Source of the DNA: Paludibacteraceae bacterium
GTDB taxonomy: Bacteria > Bacteroidota > Bacteroidia > Bacteroidales > Paludibacteraceae
Reading direction: 5' to 3'
DNA: 62,498 bases
NCBI GenBank assembly: GCA_017509715.1
Contig: JAFWOU010000016.1
Span: 1 to 62,498, forward strand
Below are positions 31,139 to 40,164 of this stretch, in pieces. Position 1 is the stretch's first letter. Every line of letters starts with the position of its first letter. The position numbers and the translations under genes were made by a program. The notes below the pieces were generated by a model. That model ran no database searches and was not told where the DNA came from. It saw nothing but the letters and a program-made list of their open reading frames with translations.

Positions 31139-32554
31139 TTAGAACTTGAAGTAATTCTTCGCGTTGTTGTAGCAGATGTCTTCGACCATCTGCTGCACGC
31201 GGGCTTTCTCGTAACCGGTGTACGGAATCATGCCGTTCTCGATGTCATTACCGAGGACGTTACAGAGCGTACGACGGAAGTACTCGTGGCGCGGATACGA
31301 GAGGAACGAACGGCTGTCGGTCAACATGCCGACCATGCGAGAGAGGAGACCGAGGTTACTCAATGCCATCATCTGCTTCTCCATACCGTCTTTCTGATCG
31401 AGGAACCACCAGCCTGAACCGAACTGAATCTTACCCGGTACACTGCCGTCCTGGAAGTTACCGAGCATGGTAGCGATTACCTCATTCGCACACGGGTTGA
31501 GGTTATAAAGAATGGTCTTAGCCAAATGTCCTTCGCTGTTCATCTCATCGAGGAAATGACTCATCGCTTTGGCGGTCGTGAACTCACCGATGGAGTCAAA
31601 ACCGGTGTCTGCACCGAGCTGGGCAAACATCTTGCTATTGTTGTTACGGATTGCACCGTAGTGGTACTGCTGGGTCCAACCCGAAGCGTAGTCCATCTCT
31701 GCCTGTGCGTGCAGATAAGCGTGCTTATACTGACGAATCTCGTAAGCGCTCAGTGCCTTGCCTGCGAGGGCCTTCTCGAAGATGGCATTGATCTCTGCGT
31801 CGGTGTAGGGCTCGTCGTAGAACTCCTCGATTCCGTGGTCAGAGAGACGGCAACCCATCGACTCGAAGAAGTCATGGCGTTTCTGCAATGCATCCACCAA
31901 ATCGCCAAACTTGGCGATTGCAACACCGCTAACTGCGGAGAGTTTCTCGATATACGCTTTCCAAGTAGCCGCTTCGATATTCATGCCTGCGTCCGGACGC
32001 CAGGTCGGGAGCATGCGCACCTCTGCGGTAGGATCTTCCTTCACCATCTTATGCCACTCCAGCGAGTCAGCCGGATCGTCGGTCGTACAGACGAGCTCTA
32101 CGCCGTAGTGCTTCATGAGTCCACGCGGACAGAACTTAGGATCGTTAGCGATCAGGTCGTTGCACTTGTCATAGATAGCACGTGCGGTCTCGGGATTCAG
32201 ACGCTCCTCTATACCGAAAGCGGTCTTGAGCTCCAGATGGGTCCAGTGGTACAGCGGATTGCGGAAGGTGTACGGAACGGTCTCCGCCCATTTCTCGAAC
32301 TTCTCCCAGTCGGTCGTATCCTTACCGGTGCAGTAACGCTCGTCCACACCGTTGGAACGCATAGCACGCCACTTGTAGTGGTCGCCCATGAGCCAGATCT
32401 GTGCAATCGACTCGAAACGCTTGTTCTCAGCCACCATCTGCGGGATCAGGTGACAGTGATAATCGATGATCGGCATGTGCTCGGCATGCTCGTGATAGAG
32501 CTCCTGCGCAGTAGCTGTTTGCAACAGGAAATCTTTGTCCATGAATGCTTTCAT
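31139..32554 (-). CDS. uxaC: Glucuronate isomerase UxaC
   Basis: Isomerises D-glucuronate to fructuronate and D-galacturonate to tagaturonate. 471 aa, normal length. IIDYHCHLIPQMVAENKRF holds the metal-binding His pair; WLMGDHYKWRAMRSNGVDE, PLYHWTHLELKTAFGI and CTTDDPADSLEWH are family blocks; SYPRHEYFRRTLCNVLGNDIENG is near the end. First gene of the hexuronate cluster. A -7 box lies 47 bp upstream of the start. Confidence 0.96.
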   Translation of the reverse strand: MKAFMDKDFLLQTATAQELYHEHAEHMPIIDYHCHLIPQMVAENKRFESIAQIWLMGDHYKWRAMRSNGVDERYCTGKDTTDWEKFEKWAETVPYTFRNPLYHWTHLELKTAFGIEERLNPETARAIYDKCNDLIANDPKFCPRGLMKHYGVELVCTTDDPADSLEWHKMVKEDPTAEVRMLPTWRPDAGMNIEAATWKAYIEKLSAVSGVAIAKFGDLVDALQKRHDFFESMGCRLSDHGIEEFYDEPYTDAEINAIFEKALAGKALSAYEIRQYKHAYLHAQAEMDYASGWTQQYHYGAIRNNNSKMFAQLGADTGFDSIGEFTTAKAMSHFLDEMNSEGHLAKTILYNLNPCANEVIATMLGNFQDGSVPGKIQFGSGWWFLDQKDGMEKQMMALSNLGLLSRMVGMLTDSRSFLSYPRHEYFRRTLCNVLGNDIENGMIPYTGYEKARVQQMVEDICYNNAKNYFKF

Positions 32555-32600
32555 ATTCTAAAAATTATAGTGTTTATTTGTTTGCATACTTTATCACGTG

Positions 32601-32608
32601 CAAAATTA
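32601..32608 (-). promoter_or_regulatory. uxaC -7 promoter box
   Basis: TAATTTTG on the minus strand; no -33 TTTG at the usual 19-21 bp spacing (one TTTG lies at 12 bp). Confidence 0.55.
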
Positions 32609-32661
32609 CTACATTTTTCGCAAATATAGGTGGAAAAATTGACACAAAAAGTAAACTTTTC

Positions 32662-32692
32662 TTGCACATTCCGTTTTTTTGTTGTACCTTTG
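32662..32692 (+). promoter_or_regulatory. Promoter of polyprenyl synthase gene
   Basis: TTG (32662-32664), 20 bp, TACCTTTG (32685-32692), 21 bp before the ATG at 32714. Confidence 0.82.
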
Positions 32693-32713
32693 CACTCGAT
32701 TTTGCAAAAAACG

Positions 32714-33706
32714 ATGGATTTGTTTCGTCAAATACGTTCCGGCTTGGAGGATGCGCTACGCGCCTACGACCGTAAGTTCGCCGATAGCCTGTCGGCCGAG
32801 CAAGCCCTGCTTCATGACGTACTTCGCTATATTTCGGCGAAGCGCGGCAAGCAGTTACGCCCGATCATGGTCATGGAGGCGGCGCGCCTGTGCAACTGCA
32901 TTACCGACAAGACGATCTCTACCGCCGTTGCCCTGGAGCTGCTGCATACCGCCAGCTTGGTGCACGACGACGTCGTAGACGACTCCCCCACCCGTCGCGG
33001 GCAGGAGGCGGTGCATGTCCATTGGACGAACAAGGTGGCGGTACTCGCCGGAGACTACATGCTAGCCAAGGTGATCGGTCTGGTGGCTGAGGTGAAGAAT
33101 ACCAAGATACTGGGCATCATCTCCGACCTGGGACGTTCGCTCTCTTCGGGCGAGATACTCCAGCTCCATACCAATCAGTCGATGTGGATCGACGAGGCGC
33201 AGTATATGCGTATCATCGAGCAGAAAACCGCCCGACTCTTTGCCGCCTGCTGCGAAGCAGGCGCCGAGTCCGCAGCCGGTACGCAGCGTCAGATCAGCGC
33301 CCTGCGCGAATTCGGACATCAGCTCGGCCTCTGCTTCCAGATCCAGGACGACGTGCTCGACTACTCCGACTCAGAAGACCTGGGCAAGCCTACCATGAAC
33401 GATATCCGTGACGGTAAGGCCACCCTACCGCTCATCATCTCGCTCCAGCGTGCGCCGGAGAGCGAGGCTGCCGAGATACGCCGACTGACCGAAGCCCTGG
33501 TAGCCCACGACAAGTCCATCGATCCCGCCGAAGCCGAACAAGACATCAAGGCCTTTGTCCTTCGGTTTGACGGCATAGGATATGCACATAAAAAAATGAT
33601 GGAACACAAACGTCTGGCCGAAGAGGCCTTGTCTGTATTCCATGACTGCGATGCGCGGCGTGATCTGCTCGCCCTACTCGACTACACGATCAATCGTGTC
33701 CATTAG
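32714..33706 (+). CDS. Polyprenyl (octaprenyl-type) diphosphate synthase
   Basis: Trans-prenyltransferase making the isoprenoid tail for menaquinone. 330 aa. Start set at ATG 32714 (DLFRQIRSGLEDALRAY), because upstream in-frame codons lie in the promoter. First Asp-rich motif LVHDDVVDDSPTRRG near residue 80, second motif QIQDDVLDYSDSEDLGKP near residue 210, and KRGKQLRP-IMV for IPP binding. Chain length cannot be read reliably. Its end overlaps the convergent sufD gene by 33 bp. Confidence 0.9.
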   Translation: MDLFRQIRSGLEDALRAYDRKFADSLSAEQALLHDVLRYISAKRGKQLRPIMVMEAARLCNCITDKTISTAVALELLHTASLVHDDVVDDSPTRRGQEAVHVHWTNKVAVLAGDYMLAKVIGLVAEVKNTKILGIISDLGRSLSSGEILQLHTNQSMWIDEAQYMRIIEQKTARLFAACCEAGAESAAGTQRQISALREFGHQLGLCFQIQDDVLDYSDSEDLGKPTMNDIRDGKATLPLIISLQRAPESEAAEIRRLTEALVAHDKSIDPAEAEQDIKAFVLRFDGIGYAHKKMMEHKRLAEEALSVFHDCDARRDLLALLDYTINRVH

Positions 33707-34327
33707 CCGTTCGCGCTGATCGTCGTCCGGCACTTTCTCCAGTACATCTTTCAGGAACGCGGCCACCAGCATACGGTAGGCCACCTCACGGCTTATACCG
33801 CGTTGCTGCATATAGAAGAGCGCCGACTCATCCAGTTGGCCCGTAGTAGCACCATGCGAGGCCTGCACATCGTCGGCATATATCTCCAGTTGCGGACGGG
33901 TACGCATCTGCGCCTCTCGGCTCAGCAGCAAGTTGCGGTTCACCTGCTCGGTACGCGTCTGCTGCGCATCCTTAGCAATCTGCAGTTCGCCATAGAAAGC
34001 GCCCTCGGCCTGATCGGCCAGCACAAACTTAAAGAGTTGCTTGCTCTCGCCGCCACCTACGCGGTGAAACACGTGCGTCTCGGTCTCTACATGGTCCTTG
34101 CCTCGCAGGTAAGCCAGACCGTACAGTTCGGTCAGGCAACCCTTGCCGAGTTGCTCTACAGTGATAGCATTTCTAGTAGGACTAGTATCACTAGTTCCAC
34201 TAGATGGCAGGTTCACCACCACGATCCGTACCTGCGAACCCTCTTCCTGCTCAATATGCAGGTCCAGGCCCGGTTCGTTCACGTACACGCGCTCGAATAT
34301 GTCACCCTTAGAGACCCTCATAGCCAC
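33674..34327 (-). CDS. sufD: Short SufD-like Fe-S assembly protein
   Basis: SufD is part of the SufBCD scaffold for Fe-S clusters. Only 217 aa versus about 400-450 in most species: the N-terminal helical domain is missing and the conserved beta-helix core remains ([81 protein letters not shown]). The invariant ASHGATTG with its His is intact. [13 protein letters not shown] segment encoded by ACTAGT-type repeats (34166-34206) lies in the N-terminal part. Starts inside sufC (20-bp overlap). No sufB is in the window. Confidence 0.85.
   Translation of the reverse strand: MAMRVSKGDIFERVYVNEPGLDLHIEQEEGSQVRIVVVNLPSSGTSDTSPTRNAITVEQLGKGCLTELYGLAYLRGKDHVETETHVFHRVGGGESKQLFKFVLADQAEGAFYGELQIAKDAQQTRTEQVNRNLLLSREAQMRTRPQLEIYADDVQASHGATTGQLDESALFYMQQRGISREVAYRMLVAAFLKDVLEKVPDDDQRERLMDTIDRVVE
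34166..34206. repeat. ACTAGT-type repeat inside sufD
   Basis: CTAGTAGGACTAGTATCACT followed by AGTTCCACTAGAT; same family as the flanks of four-helix gene 1. Confidence 0.85.
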
Positions 34328-35051
34328 GTTCTTCCAGTTCCAGCGCTAATGTTTTGTCACCCGTCTTCACAATGCGTCCGTCGGCCAGCACGTGCACATA
34401 GTCCGGCACGATATAGTCCAGCAGACGTTGATAGTGGGTAATAACGATCGAAGCATTCTCCGGCGTCTTCAGTCGGTTGACGCCATCGGCTACGATACGC
34501 AACGCATCAATATCCAGACCCGAATCGGTCTCGTCCAGTATAGCCAGGCAGGGCTCCAGCATTGCCATCTGGAAGATCTCGTTTTTCTTCTTCTCGCCTC
34601 CCGAGAAACCCTCGTTCACCGAACGGTTCTGCAACTTGTCACCCATCTCCAACATGGCGCGTTTCTGCTTCATCAATCGGAGGAAATCACGTGCCGACAA
34701 GGGTTCTTTACCCTCATACTGACGTTTCTCGTTCACAGCCGTACGCATGAAGTTGGTCATGCTCACGCCGGGTATCTCTACGGGGTATTGAAAACTCAGG
34801 AACACACCCTCGCGGGCACGCTGCTCGGCGGGCATCTCCAGCAGGTTCTTGCCACGGAGCCACACCTCGCCACCGGTCACCTCATACGCCGGATGACCCG
34901 TCAGCACAGCCGAGAGGGTCGACTTGCCGGCCCCGTTCGGTCCCATGATGGCATGCACTTCGCCCTCGTTGATAACGAGGTTGACACCTCGGAGTATTTC
35001 TTTGCCTGCAATAGACGCATGCAGGTCCACGATTCGTAATAACTCTTTCAC
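34308..35051 (-). CDS. sufC: Fe-S cluster assembly ATPase SufC
   Basis: ABC-type ATPase of the SufBCD complex, 247 aa. Walker [12 protein letters not shown] near residue 39; Q-loop [15 protein letters not shown]; signature [17 protein letters not shown]; Walker [18 protein letters not shown]; switch His in [12 protein letters not shown]. The ETDSGLD form and EKKKNE signature are specific for SufC. It overlaps sufD, and lies 40 bp after the M28 peptidase gene. SufB is not adjacent, which is unusual. Confidence 0.95.
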   Translation of the reverse strand: MKELLRIVDLHASIAGKEILRGVNLVINEGEVHAIMGPNGAGKSTLSAVLTGHPAYEVTGGEVWLRGKNLLEMPAEQRAREGVFLSFQYPVEIPGVSMTNFMRTAVNEKRQYEGKEPLSARDFLRLMKQKRAMLEMGDKLQNRSVNEGFSGGEKKKNEIFQMAMLEPCLAILDETDSGLDIDALRIVADGVNRLKTPENASIVITHYQRLLDYIVPDYVHVLADGRIVKTGDKTLALELEERGYEGL

Positions 35052-35091
35052 CTTAAAATAACTATAAACAATAACCTATAACCTTTCGCCA

Positions 35092-36060
35092 TTACAATTG
35101 GCTCATCACCACTTCGCCCACAGCCTGCAACGTCGCGCGGTCGATCTGCTGGATATCATCCTGCTGGGTATGCCACCAGCGCGGGAAGGTGCCGGTATGT
35201 TCGTCCAGGTGGATAATATCGATGATCGGCAGGTTGAGCGCCTGGCCCACGTAGTAGTGGTCGTCAATGATAGCACCGGCCTGCTCGTTGCGGAATATAT
35301 GCTCATAGCCCAGTTCCGCAGCCGATTTCCACACTTTTTGTACGTAGGGCGAAGCCATCTGCTCCGAGTAGTACTCGCGGAAGAACGTAGCCCCCGGTGC
35401 ACCAATCATATCCAGCAGTATGCCCCACTCGTAGCGTCCGCGCAGCGAGGCGTCGCGTGCCCATAGTTGACTACCCAGGCACCAGGTATCCTGACGGTCG
35501 ATCTCCTTGAGAAAACTGGGTGTACCCATATCTTCGCAATCGAAGAGCACGATATCGACACCTGTCGTTCGTCGTTTGTCGTTAGTCATTAGACTGATCT
35601 GACGGGCCACCTCCAGCAGCACGGCTACGCCGCCTGCGCCATCGTTAGCAGCAGGCACGGGTTGATACCAAGCTGCCTCTTCATCCTCGTCGCACCATGG
35701 ACGTGAATCGAAGTGGGCACATAGCAAGATGCGCTTTGCCAAGCTATCTTCCCCGATACGGGCTACTATATTGCGTACGCGCTGCTTCTCGCCGGCATAG
35801 TCGAGCATCACGCCCTCCTGCACCTCCACCTCGGCGCCAAAGCGCTCCAGCTGGGCGGTGAGCCACTGTACGCATGAGTCATGCGCCTCTGTGCCCGGCA
35901 CGCGTGCACCGAAGTCGAGCTGCTTGACTACATAGCTATACGCCGAGTCGCCGCTGAAGGCCGGACGTGCCATCTCGGTGGTGGTATGAGTCGTCTTGCC
36001 TCCGCAGCCCAGCATAGCCAACGCGGCAAGGGCTAATAGAATATAGTAACGCGCACGCAT
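35092..36060 (-). CDS. M28 family zinc peptidase / glutaminyl cyclase-like lipoprotein
   Basis: A 322-aa exported lipoprotein: signal RARYYILLALAALAMLGC with the lipobox Cys at residue 19. The zinc site is complete: LLCAHFDSRPWCD (His and Asp), PAANDGAGGVAVLLEVARQ (bridging Asp), VLFDCEDMGTP (Glu) and the final HTGTFPRWWHTQQDDIQQID (His). Bacteroidetes homologues are close to glutaminyl-peptide cyclotransferases. A TNDKRRTTG stretch at 35563-35592 is encoded by GTCGTTTGTCGTTAGTC-type short repeats. It lies 15 bp after prs. Confidence 0.88.
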   Translation of the reverse strand: MRARYYILLALAALAMLGCGGKTTHTTTEMARPAFSGDSAYSYVVKQLDFGARVPGTEAHDSCVQWLTAQLERFGAEVEVQEGVMLDYAGEKQRVRNIVARIGEDSLAKRILLCAHFDSRPWCDEDEEAAWYQPVPAANDGAGGVAVLLEVARQISLMTNDKRRTTGVDIVLFDCEDMGTPSFLKEIDRQDTWCLGSQLWARDASLRGRYEWGILLDMIGAPGATFFREYYSEQMASPYVQKVWKSAAELGYEHIFRNEQAGAIIDDHYYVGQALNLPIIDIIHLDEHTGTFPRWWHTQQDDIQQIDRATLQAVGEVVMSQL

Positions 36061-36074
36061 ATATGGGGAATATC

Positions 36075-37031
36075 TTATCGTTCGTTCACTTCGCTGATGC
36101 TCTGATGCTCCTGGATAGCTCGTATCACCGATCCGATCGCCTTGGCCAGCGTCACCTGGTGCACCTTGGCGCAGCGCTGCGTATCAAAGGGAAGCGAGTC
36201 GGTGAAAACCAGTTCGTCCAGTTCGCTCTCGTCGATACGTTGGCATGCCGAACCCGACATCACGCCGTGGGTCACGACGGCCCGTACCGAGATAGCCCCC
36301 GCACGCTTCATCACCTCAGCGGCCTTGCAGAGCGTTCCGGCCGTATCGGCTATATCGTCCACGATGACTACGTTCTTGCCGTATACGTCACCCAGCACGC
36401 GTATCTCCGACACCTTGTTGAAGTCCGGACGGTTCTTGTAGCAGATCACCATCGGCACTTCCTTGTCCAGCATCGTATGCAGCTTCTTGGCAAACGCTGC
36501 AGCTCGCTTCGAACCACCCACATCGGGCGACGCCACGATGAGTTTTTTCAGGTTCAGCCCAGCTACGTAAGGTGCCAGCACGTTGGATCCATACACGTGG
36601 TCCACAGGGATATCAAAGAATCCCTGGATCTGGTCGGCATGCAGATCCACGGTGATGACGCGGTCGGCACCGGCCACCTGTAGCATGTTAGCCACCAGTT
36701 TCGCACCGATCGACACACGCGGCTTGTCCTTGCGGTCCTGGCGCGCCCATCCGAAGTAGGGGATGACGGCGATCACCTTGTAGGCGCTTGCGCGCTTGGC
36801 TGCGTCAATCATGAGCAGCAGTTCCATCAGGTTGTCGCTACTGGGGCGCGTCGACTGCACCAGATAGACCGACATACCGCGCACCGATTCGTCGAACGAT
36901 GCAGAGAACTCGCCGTCCGAGAAATGGTCGATACGGACCTTTCCCATCGGACAACCCAAGTAGTCGCAGATCCCTTGAGCCAGTTTTTCGCCCTGAGATC
37001 CGGCAAACACTTTATACGGATTTGCTTCCAT
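36075..37031 (-). CDS. prs: Ribose-phosphate pyrophosphokinase
   Basis: Makes PRPP from ribose 5-phosphate and ATP. 318 aa, family length. VFAGSQGEKLAQGICDYLG at the start; VYLVQSTRPSSDNLMELLLMIDAAKRASA; YFGWARQDRKDKPRVSIGAKLVANML with the ATP loop; DLHADQIQGFFDIPVDH; and the PRPP loop NVVIVDDIADTAGTLCKAAEVM. Core metabolic gene in a minus-strand run from the exonuclease gene to sufCD; 20 bp after the DUF4290 gene. Confidence 0.97.
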   Translation of the reverse strand: MEANPYKVFAGSQGEKLAQGICDYLGCPMGKVRIDHFSDGEFSASFDESVRGMSVYLVQSTRPSSDNLMELLLMIDAAKRASAYKVIAVIPYFGWARQDRKDKPRVSIGAKLVANMLQVAGADRVITVDLHADQIQGFFDIPVDHVYGSNVLAPYVAGLNLKKLIVASPDVGGSKRAAAFAKKLHTMLDKEVPMVICYKNRPDFNKVSEIRVLGDVYGKNVVIVDDIADTAGTLCKAAEVMKRAGAISVRAVVTHGVMSGSACQRIDESELDELVFTDSLPFDTQRCAKVHQVTLAKAIGSVIRAIQEHQSISEVNER

Positions 37032-37051
37032 TGTATTGTGAACTTTAGCAG

Positions 37052-37387
37052 TTAGCTATTCGCTTGTTTTTTCTTTTTCTTCGAGCGAGCAGGCTGAGCG
37101 GGCGCAGCAGCCTCCGCAGGTTGGGGTTCAGTGCTCTGCGGCATCTCATAATGCAGCACGCCACCCGACAGACGCTCTATATCCTCAGCCACGCGGGCGA
37201 TACCCGAGTCCTGGTCGCGGTTCCATACCGCATTCTTCTGGCGCATACATTGCGCTACGTAACTCACCAGCGCCTCGCGTTGCTGCGCATCCTCCATGCG
37301 ACATGCATACTCAATCATGTCCTGGATGATGCGACCGTAGTTGCGCATCTTGATAGGCGTCGTCTTTCTATTTAATTGCATGGTCAT
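37052..37387 (-). CDS. DUF4290 family protein (short)
   Basis: A 111-aa protein beginning LNRKTTPIKMRNYGRIIQDMIEYACRMED, which matches the DUF4290 N-terminal block (Y-G-R-x-I-Q-x-M). Homologues in other Bacteroidales are about 180-220 aa; here the family's later part is missing and replaced by a Pro/Ala/Gln-rich tail ending in a Lys run (KKKKKQ). Function unknown. It sits between the exonuclease gene and prs with gaps of 6 and 20 bp. Confidence 0.72.
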   Translation of the reverse strand: MTMQLNRKTTPIKMRNYGRIIQDMIEYACRMEDAQQREALVSYVAQCMRQKNAVWNRDQDSGIARVAEDIERLSGGVLHYEMPQSTEPQPAEAAAPAQPARSKKKKKQANS

Positions 37388-37393
37388 AATACC

Positions 37394-38473
37394 TTAGTTT
37401 TTACGAAGCAGATAGATCATCGTGGGATAGTGGTCGCCGTAGCCGTCCTGCCATACGCCCGACTTGTGGGTACGCAGCGGAGTACCTTTGTCCTTACCCT
37501 CTTGTACGGTCAGGAAGGGCTTGTTGAATATCTGGGGCTTCCAGTAGTACCACTTGCCCGAATTGATATTTTCGCTCAGCAGGGGCTCGGAGATAATGAT
37601 CTGGTCAAACAGGTTCCAGCTACCGTTGTAGGCCAACGATCCGGTACCGTTCTCCAGACGTTGCCACATGGTGTTGAACAGTCCCTGACGACCTACATCC
37701 TCACGGTTCTTCTTGGCGTTGAGCACCTCGGCACAACTGTGGTTGTACGGATCGTCGTTCAAGTCACCCATGATGATGATCTTTGCATTCGGCTCACGCT
37801 GGTATATCGAATCGCAGATATGCAGACAGAGCATAGCAGCCGTGTCACGTCCCGGACGGGAAGACAACTCGCCGCCATAACGGCTGGGCCAGTGGTTGAC
37901 GATCATATGCAGTTTGTCCTTCACGATCGTCTTGCGGTCGTCGTCGTACATATAGCCCGAAACGAGCAATTGCAGACGCGTCTTGATCACACCGCCGTCA
38001 GCATAGTGGGCCTTCAGCTCATAGCCGGCCACCTTGGTCGGACGGAACAGCGTGGTATCATACAGGAAACCTACGTCCACACCACGACGGTCCGGACCCT
38101 CGATCAGGATGGGCTTGTAGGCACGGCCGTACTTGCTGTTGGTCTCAGCGCAGAGGTCGTACAGACAACCGATATTCTCCACCTCAGCTACACCTACACA
38201 GGCCGCACCGCGCGGATCCTCGTCCGTACCCAACTGCGAGACAGCATACGCCATGCGCTGGATCTTATGCTCATACTTCATGCTCGTCCAGTGCATACCG
38301 CCATCGGGCAGGTACTCATAGTCGTTCTTACCCTCGTCATGGATCGTATCAAACAGGTTCTCCAGGTTGTAGAAAGCGATGCAACGGATGCGTTGCTGCG
38401 CTTGCTCTTGTGCACTCAGCGTGCCGGTAAGGGTCAGCAGCACCGCTGCCACCCAAATCATGGTGCGTTTCAT
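37394..38473 (-). CDS. Exported endonuclease/exonuclease/phosphatase family protein
   Basis: A 359-aa protein. Start set at ATG 38473, which gives a clean signal peptide (KRTMIWVAAVLLTLTGTLSAQ); ATG 38497 is an alternative, and the longest frame starts upstream of the expected transcription start. Domain residues: IAFYNLENLFDT (metal-binding Asn/Glu), VGVAEVENIGCLYDL (Glu), IIMGDLNDDPYNHS (Asp/Asn), and DHYPTMIYLL (catalytic His). Likely a secreted nuclease or phosphodiesterase. First gene of the run ending in sufCD. Confidence 0.88.
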   Translation of the reverse strand: MKRTMIWVAAVLLTLTGTLSAQEQAQQRIRCIAFYNLENLFDTIHDEGKNDYEYLPDGGMHWTSMKYEHKIQRMAYAVSQLGTDEDPRGAACVGVAEVENIGCLYDLCAETNSKYGRAYKPILIEGPDRRGVDVGFLYDTTLFRPTKVAGYELKAHYADGGVIKTRLQLLVSGYMYDDDRKTIVKDKLHMIVNHWPSRYGGELSSRPGRDTAAMLCLHICDSIYQREPNAKIIIMGDLNDDPYNHSCAEVLNAKKNREDVGRQGLFNTMWQRLENGTGSLAYNGSWNLFDQIIISEPLLSENINSGKWYYWKPQIFNKPFLTVQEGKDKGTPLRTHKSGVWQDGYGDHYPTMIYLLRKN

Positions 38474-38516
38474 AAGATATTTGATTAGTTTATTCATTGT
38501 TTCCCAAAATTCGCCG

Positions 38517-38548
38517 CAAAGGTACGAAAAAAAACGCACATACGCAAA
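38517..38548 (-). promoter_or_regulatory. Promoter of the exonuclease-prs-suf run
   Basis: Minus-strand TTTG (38548-38545), 20 bp, TACCTTTG (38524-38517). Confidence 0.85.
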
Positions 38549-38564
38549 TAATTTTTAGAAATAA

Positions 38565-38596
38565 TTTGCACATTTGCAATTTTTGTTGTAACTTTG
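38565..38596 (+). promoter_or_regulatory. ssb promoter
   Basis: TTTG (38565-38568), 20 bp, TAACTTTG (38589-38596), divergent from the preceding promoter; 60 bp before the ssb start. Confidence 0.82.
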
Positions 38597-38656
38597 CACT
38601 CGCTAACGAAAAAACACAACAAAATTAACATTATTCACTAAACATTATTCTTTATT

Positions 38657-39097
38657 ATGTCAAGCGTTAACAAAGTTATTCTGATTGGAAACGTAGGTTC
38701 TGACCCTGAAGTACGTTATCTGGACCGAGGCGTTTGTATTGCAAATTTCAACCTGGCTACTACCGAACGAGGCTACACCATGCAGAACGGCACCCAGGTG
38801 CCTGACCACACCGATTGGCACGCTATCGTGCTATGGCGCAACTTGGCCGAATGGGCCGAGCGCTATGTGCGCAAGAGCATGAAACTATATGTAGAAGGCA
38901 AGCTCCAGACCCGCACTTGGGAGAAGGACGGCCAGATCCGTCGTAAGACCGAAGTCATTGCCGAGAACGTACAGATCCTGTACCGTCCAGAGCAGTACCG
39001 TAACGGCGTAGAGAGTCTGAAGAAACCCGTAGAGAATGAGGAACTGCCCGAGCAGGCTGCCATCACCGAAGACGAGAACTATAACGACATATTCTAA
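38657..39097 (+). CDS. ssb: Single-stranded DNA-binding protein
   Basis: Binds ssDNA during replication and repair. 146 aa. The OB fold starts SSVNKVILIGNVGSDPEVRYL; later D-W-H-A-I-V-L-W-R-N-L-A and KLYVEGKLQTRTWEKDGQ are conserved. The tail is short and acidic, ending EDENYNDIF, the usual hydrophobic-acidic tip for partner binding. The next gene begins at the base after its stop codon. Confidence 0.95.
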   Translation: MSSVNKVILIGNVGSDPEVRYLDRGVCIANFNLATTERGYTMQNGTQVPDHTDWHAIVLWRNLAEWAERYVRKSMKLYVEGKLQTRTWEKDGQIRRKTEVIAENVQILYRPEQYRNGVESLKKPVENEELPEQAAITEDENYNDIF

Positions 39098-40105
39098 ATG
39101 ACCAACAAGGAGCGATACAGCGCGTGGTGCGAGCAGATAGGCAACGTGCCGCTCATGATGCAACCATGGTGGATGGATGCCGTATGCGCCGGCAAGGAGT
39201 GGGACGTGCTATTAGTCGAAAGTCAAAAGTCGAAAGACGAAAGCCGGAGTGCCTCTGGAGTCGAAAATGCAGATAGCCAGGCCGAGCCCAAGATCCTGGG
39301 CGCGATGCCATACCTGATTCGCAAGCGGCTGGGACAGAAGTACATTCTGATGCCCCAGCAGACGCAGGTAGGCGGTATATGGGTCGACCCATCCATCACC
39401 GACAACCGATGGGAGATATCCCGAGTATGCCAGTCCATCGAGGCGCAACTCAAGCAGATGCACCTCAGCTACTACTACCAGCAGTACCCTATCGGTAGCC
39501 TGCCTGCGGAAGCTATGCGCGGGCTGGGATTTCGTCTGCGCGAACGCATCACCTACCGCATCGACTTCCTCAACGACATTGACCAGATCATCGGTTCGTT
39601 CAGCAAGAACAAGCGACGCCAACTGCAGAAAGCCGCTTCGCTCACGGCCGATACCCAACTGACGGCTGAAGACTTCTATCGCTTCCATACACACTGTCTC
39701 GCTGCGCAACACAAGCACATCAGTTATACACGCGAGTTTTTGCTGGTACTTGAGCGCAAAGCGCGCCGTCTGGGACAATGCGAGATACTATCGATCCGCA
39801 ACCTGGAAGGTGAGGTATATGCCGCCGCCTTCCTGGTATGGGATCGCACCACGATGTACTACCTCATCCCATGCTACGATCCAGCTTACAAGGACTCCGG
39901 CGCCTCGTCGCTGCTGGCACTTGAGGCGATTAAGTTGGCGCACCGCAAGCACCTCTCGTTCGACTTCGAGGGCTCGATGGATAGCGGCGTAGCCAAGCAC
40001 TATAGCCAGTTTGGCACCACCCCCACGCGCTACTATGGCGTAGAGAAATGTTATCACCCGCTCTTCCGCCTTGCCCTGTGGTGGCAGAAGATTAGAGAGA
40101 GGTGA
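39098..40105 (+). CDS. FemAB/GNAT-like acyltransferase
   Basis: A 335-aa protein of the GNAT fold seen in FemAB-like and polysaccharide-related acetyltransferases: FSKNKRRQLQKAASL, FYRFHTHCLAAQHKHI, and the C-terminal motif ASSLLALEAIKLAHRKHLSFDFEGSMDSGVAKHYSQFG, where the F-D-F-E-G-S-M block is typical. Substrate unknown. A VESQKSKDES stretch (39212-39247) is encoded by GTCGAAA-type repeats in the N-terminal third. It starts directly after ssb and precedes two glycosyltransferases, suggesting an envelope role. Confidence 0.8.
   Translation: MTNKERYSAWCEQIGNVPLMMQPWWMDAVCAGKEWDVLLVESQKSKDESRSASGVENADSQAEPKILGAMPYLIRKRLGQKYILMPQQTQVGGIWVDPSITDNRWEISRVCQSIEAQLKQMHLSYYYQQYPIGSLPAEAMRGLGFRLRERITYRIDFLNDIDQIIGSFSKNKRRQLQKAASLTADTQLTAEDFYRFHTHCLAAQHKHISYTREFLLVLERKARRLGQCEILSIRNLEGEVYAAAFLVWDRTTMYYLIPCYDPAYKDSGASSLLALEAIKLAHRKHLSFDFEGSMDSGVAKHYSQFGTTPTRYYGVEKCYHPLFRLALWWQKIRER
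39212..39247. repeat. GTCGAAA repeat inside the acyltransferase gene
   Basis: GTCGAAAGTCAAAAGTCGAA then AGACGAAAG: imperfect 7-bp units in frame. Confidence 0.85.
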
Positions 40106-40158
40106 GAGGTTACGGGTTACGGGTTACAGGTTACAGGTTACAGGTTACAGGTTACGGG
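40104..40158. repeat. GGTTACA tandem array before glycosyltransferase
   Basis: About seven units of GGTTACG/GGTTACA between the acyltransferase stop and the GTG start of the next gene. Confidence 0.92.
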
Positions 40159-40164
40159 ATATAG

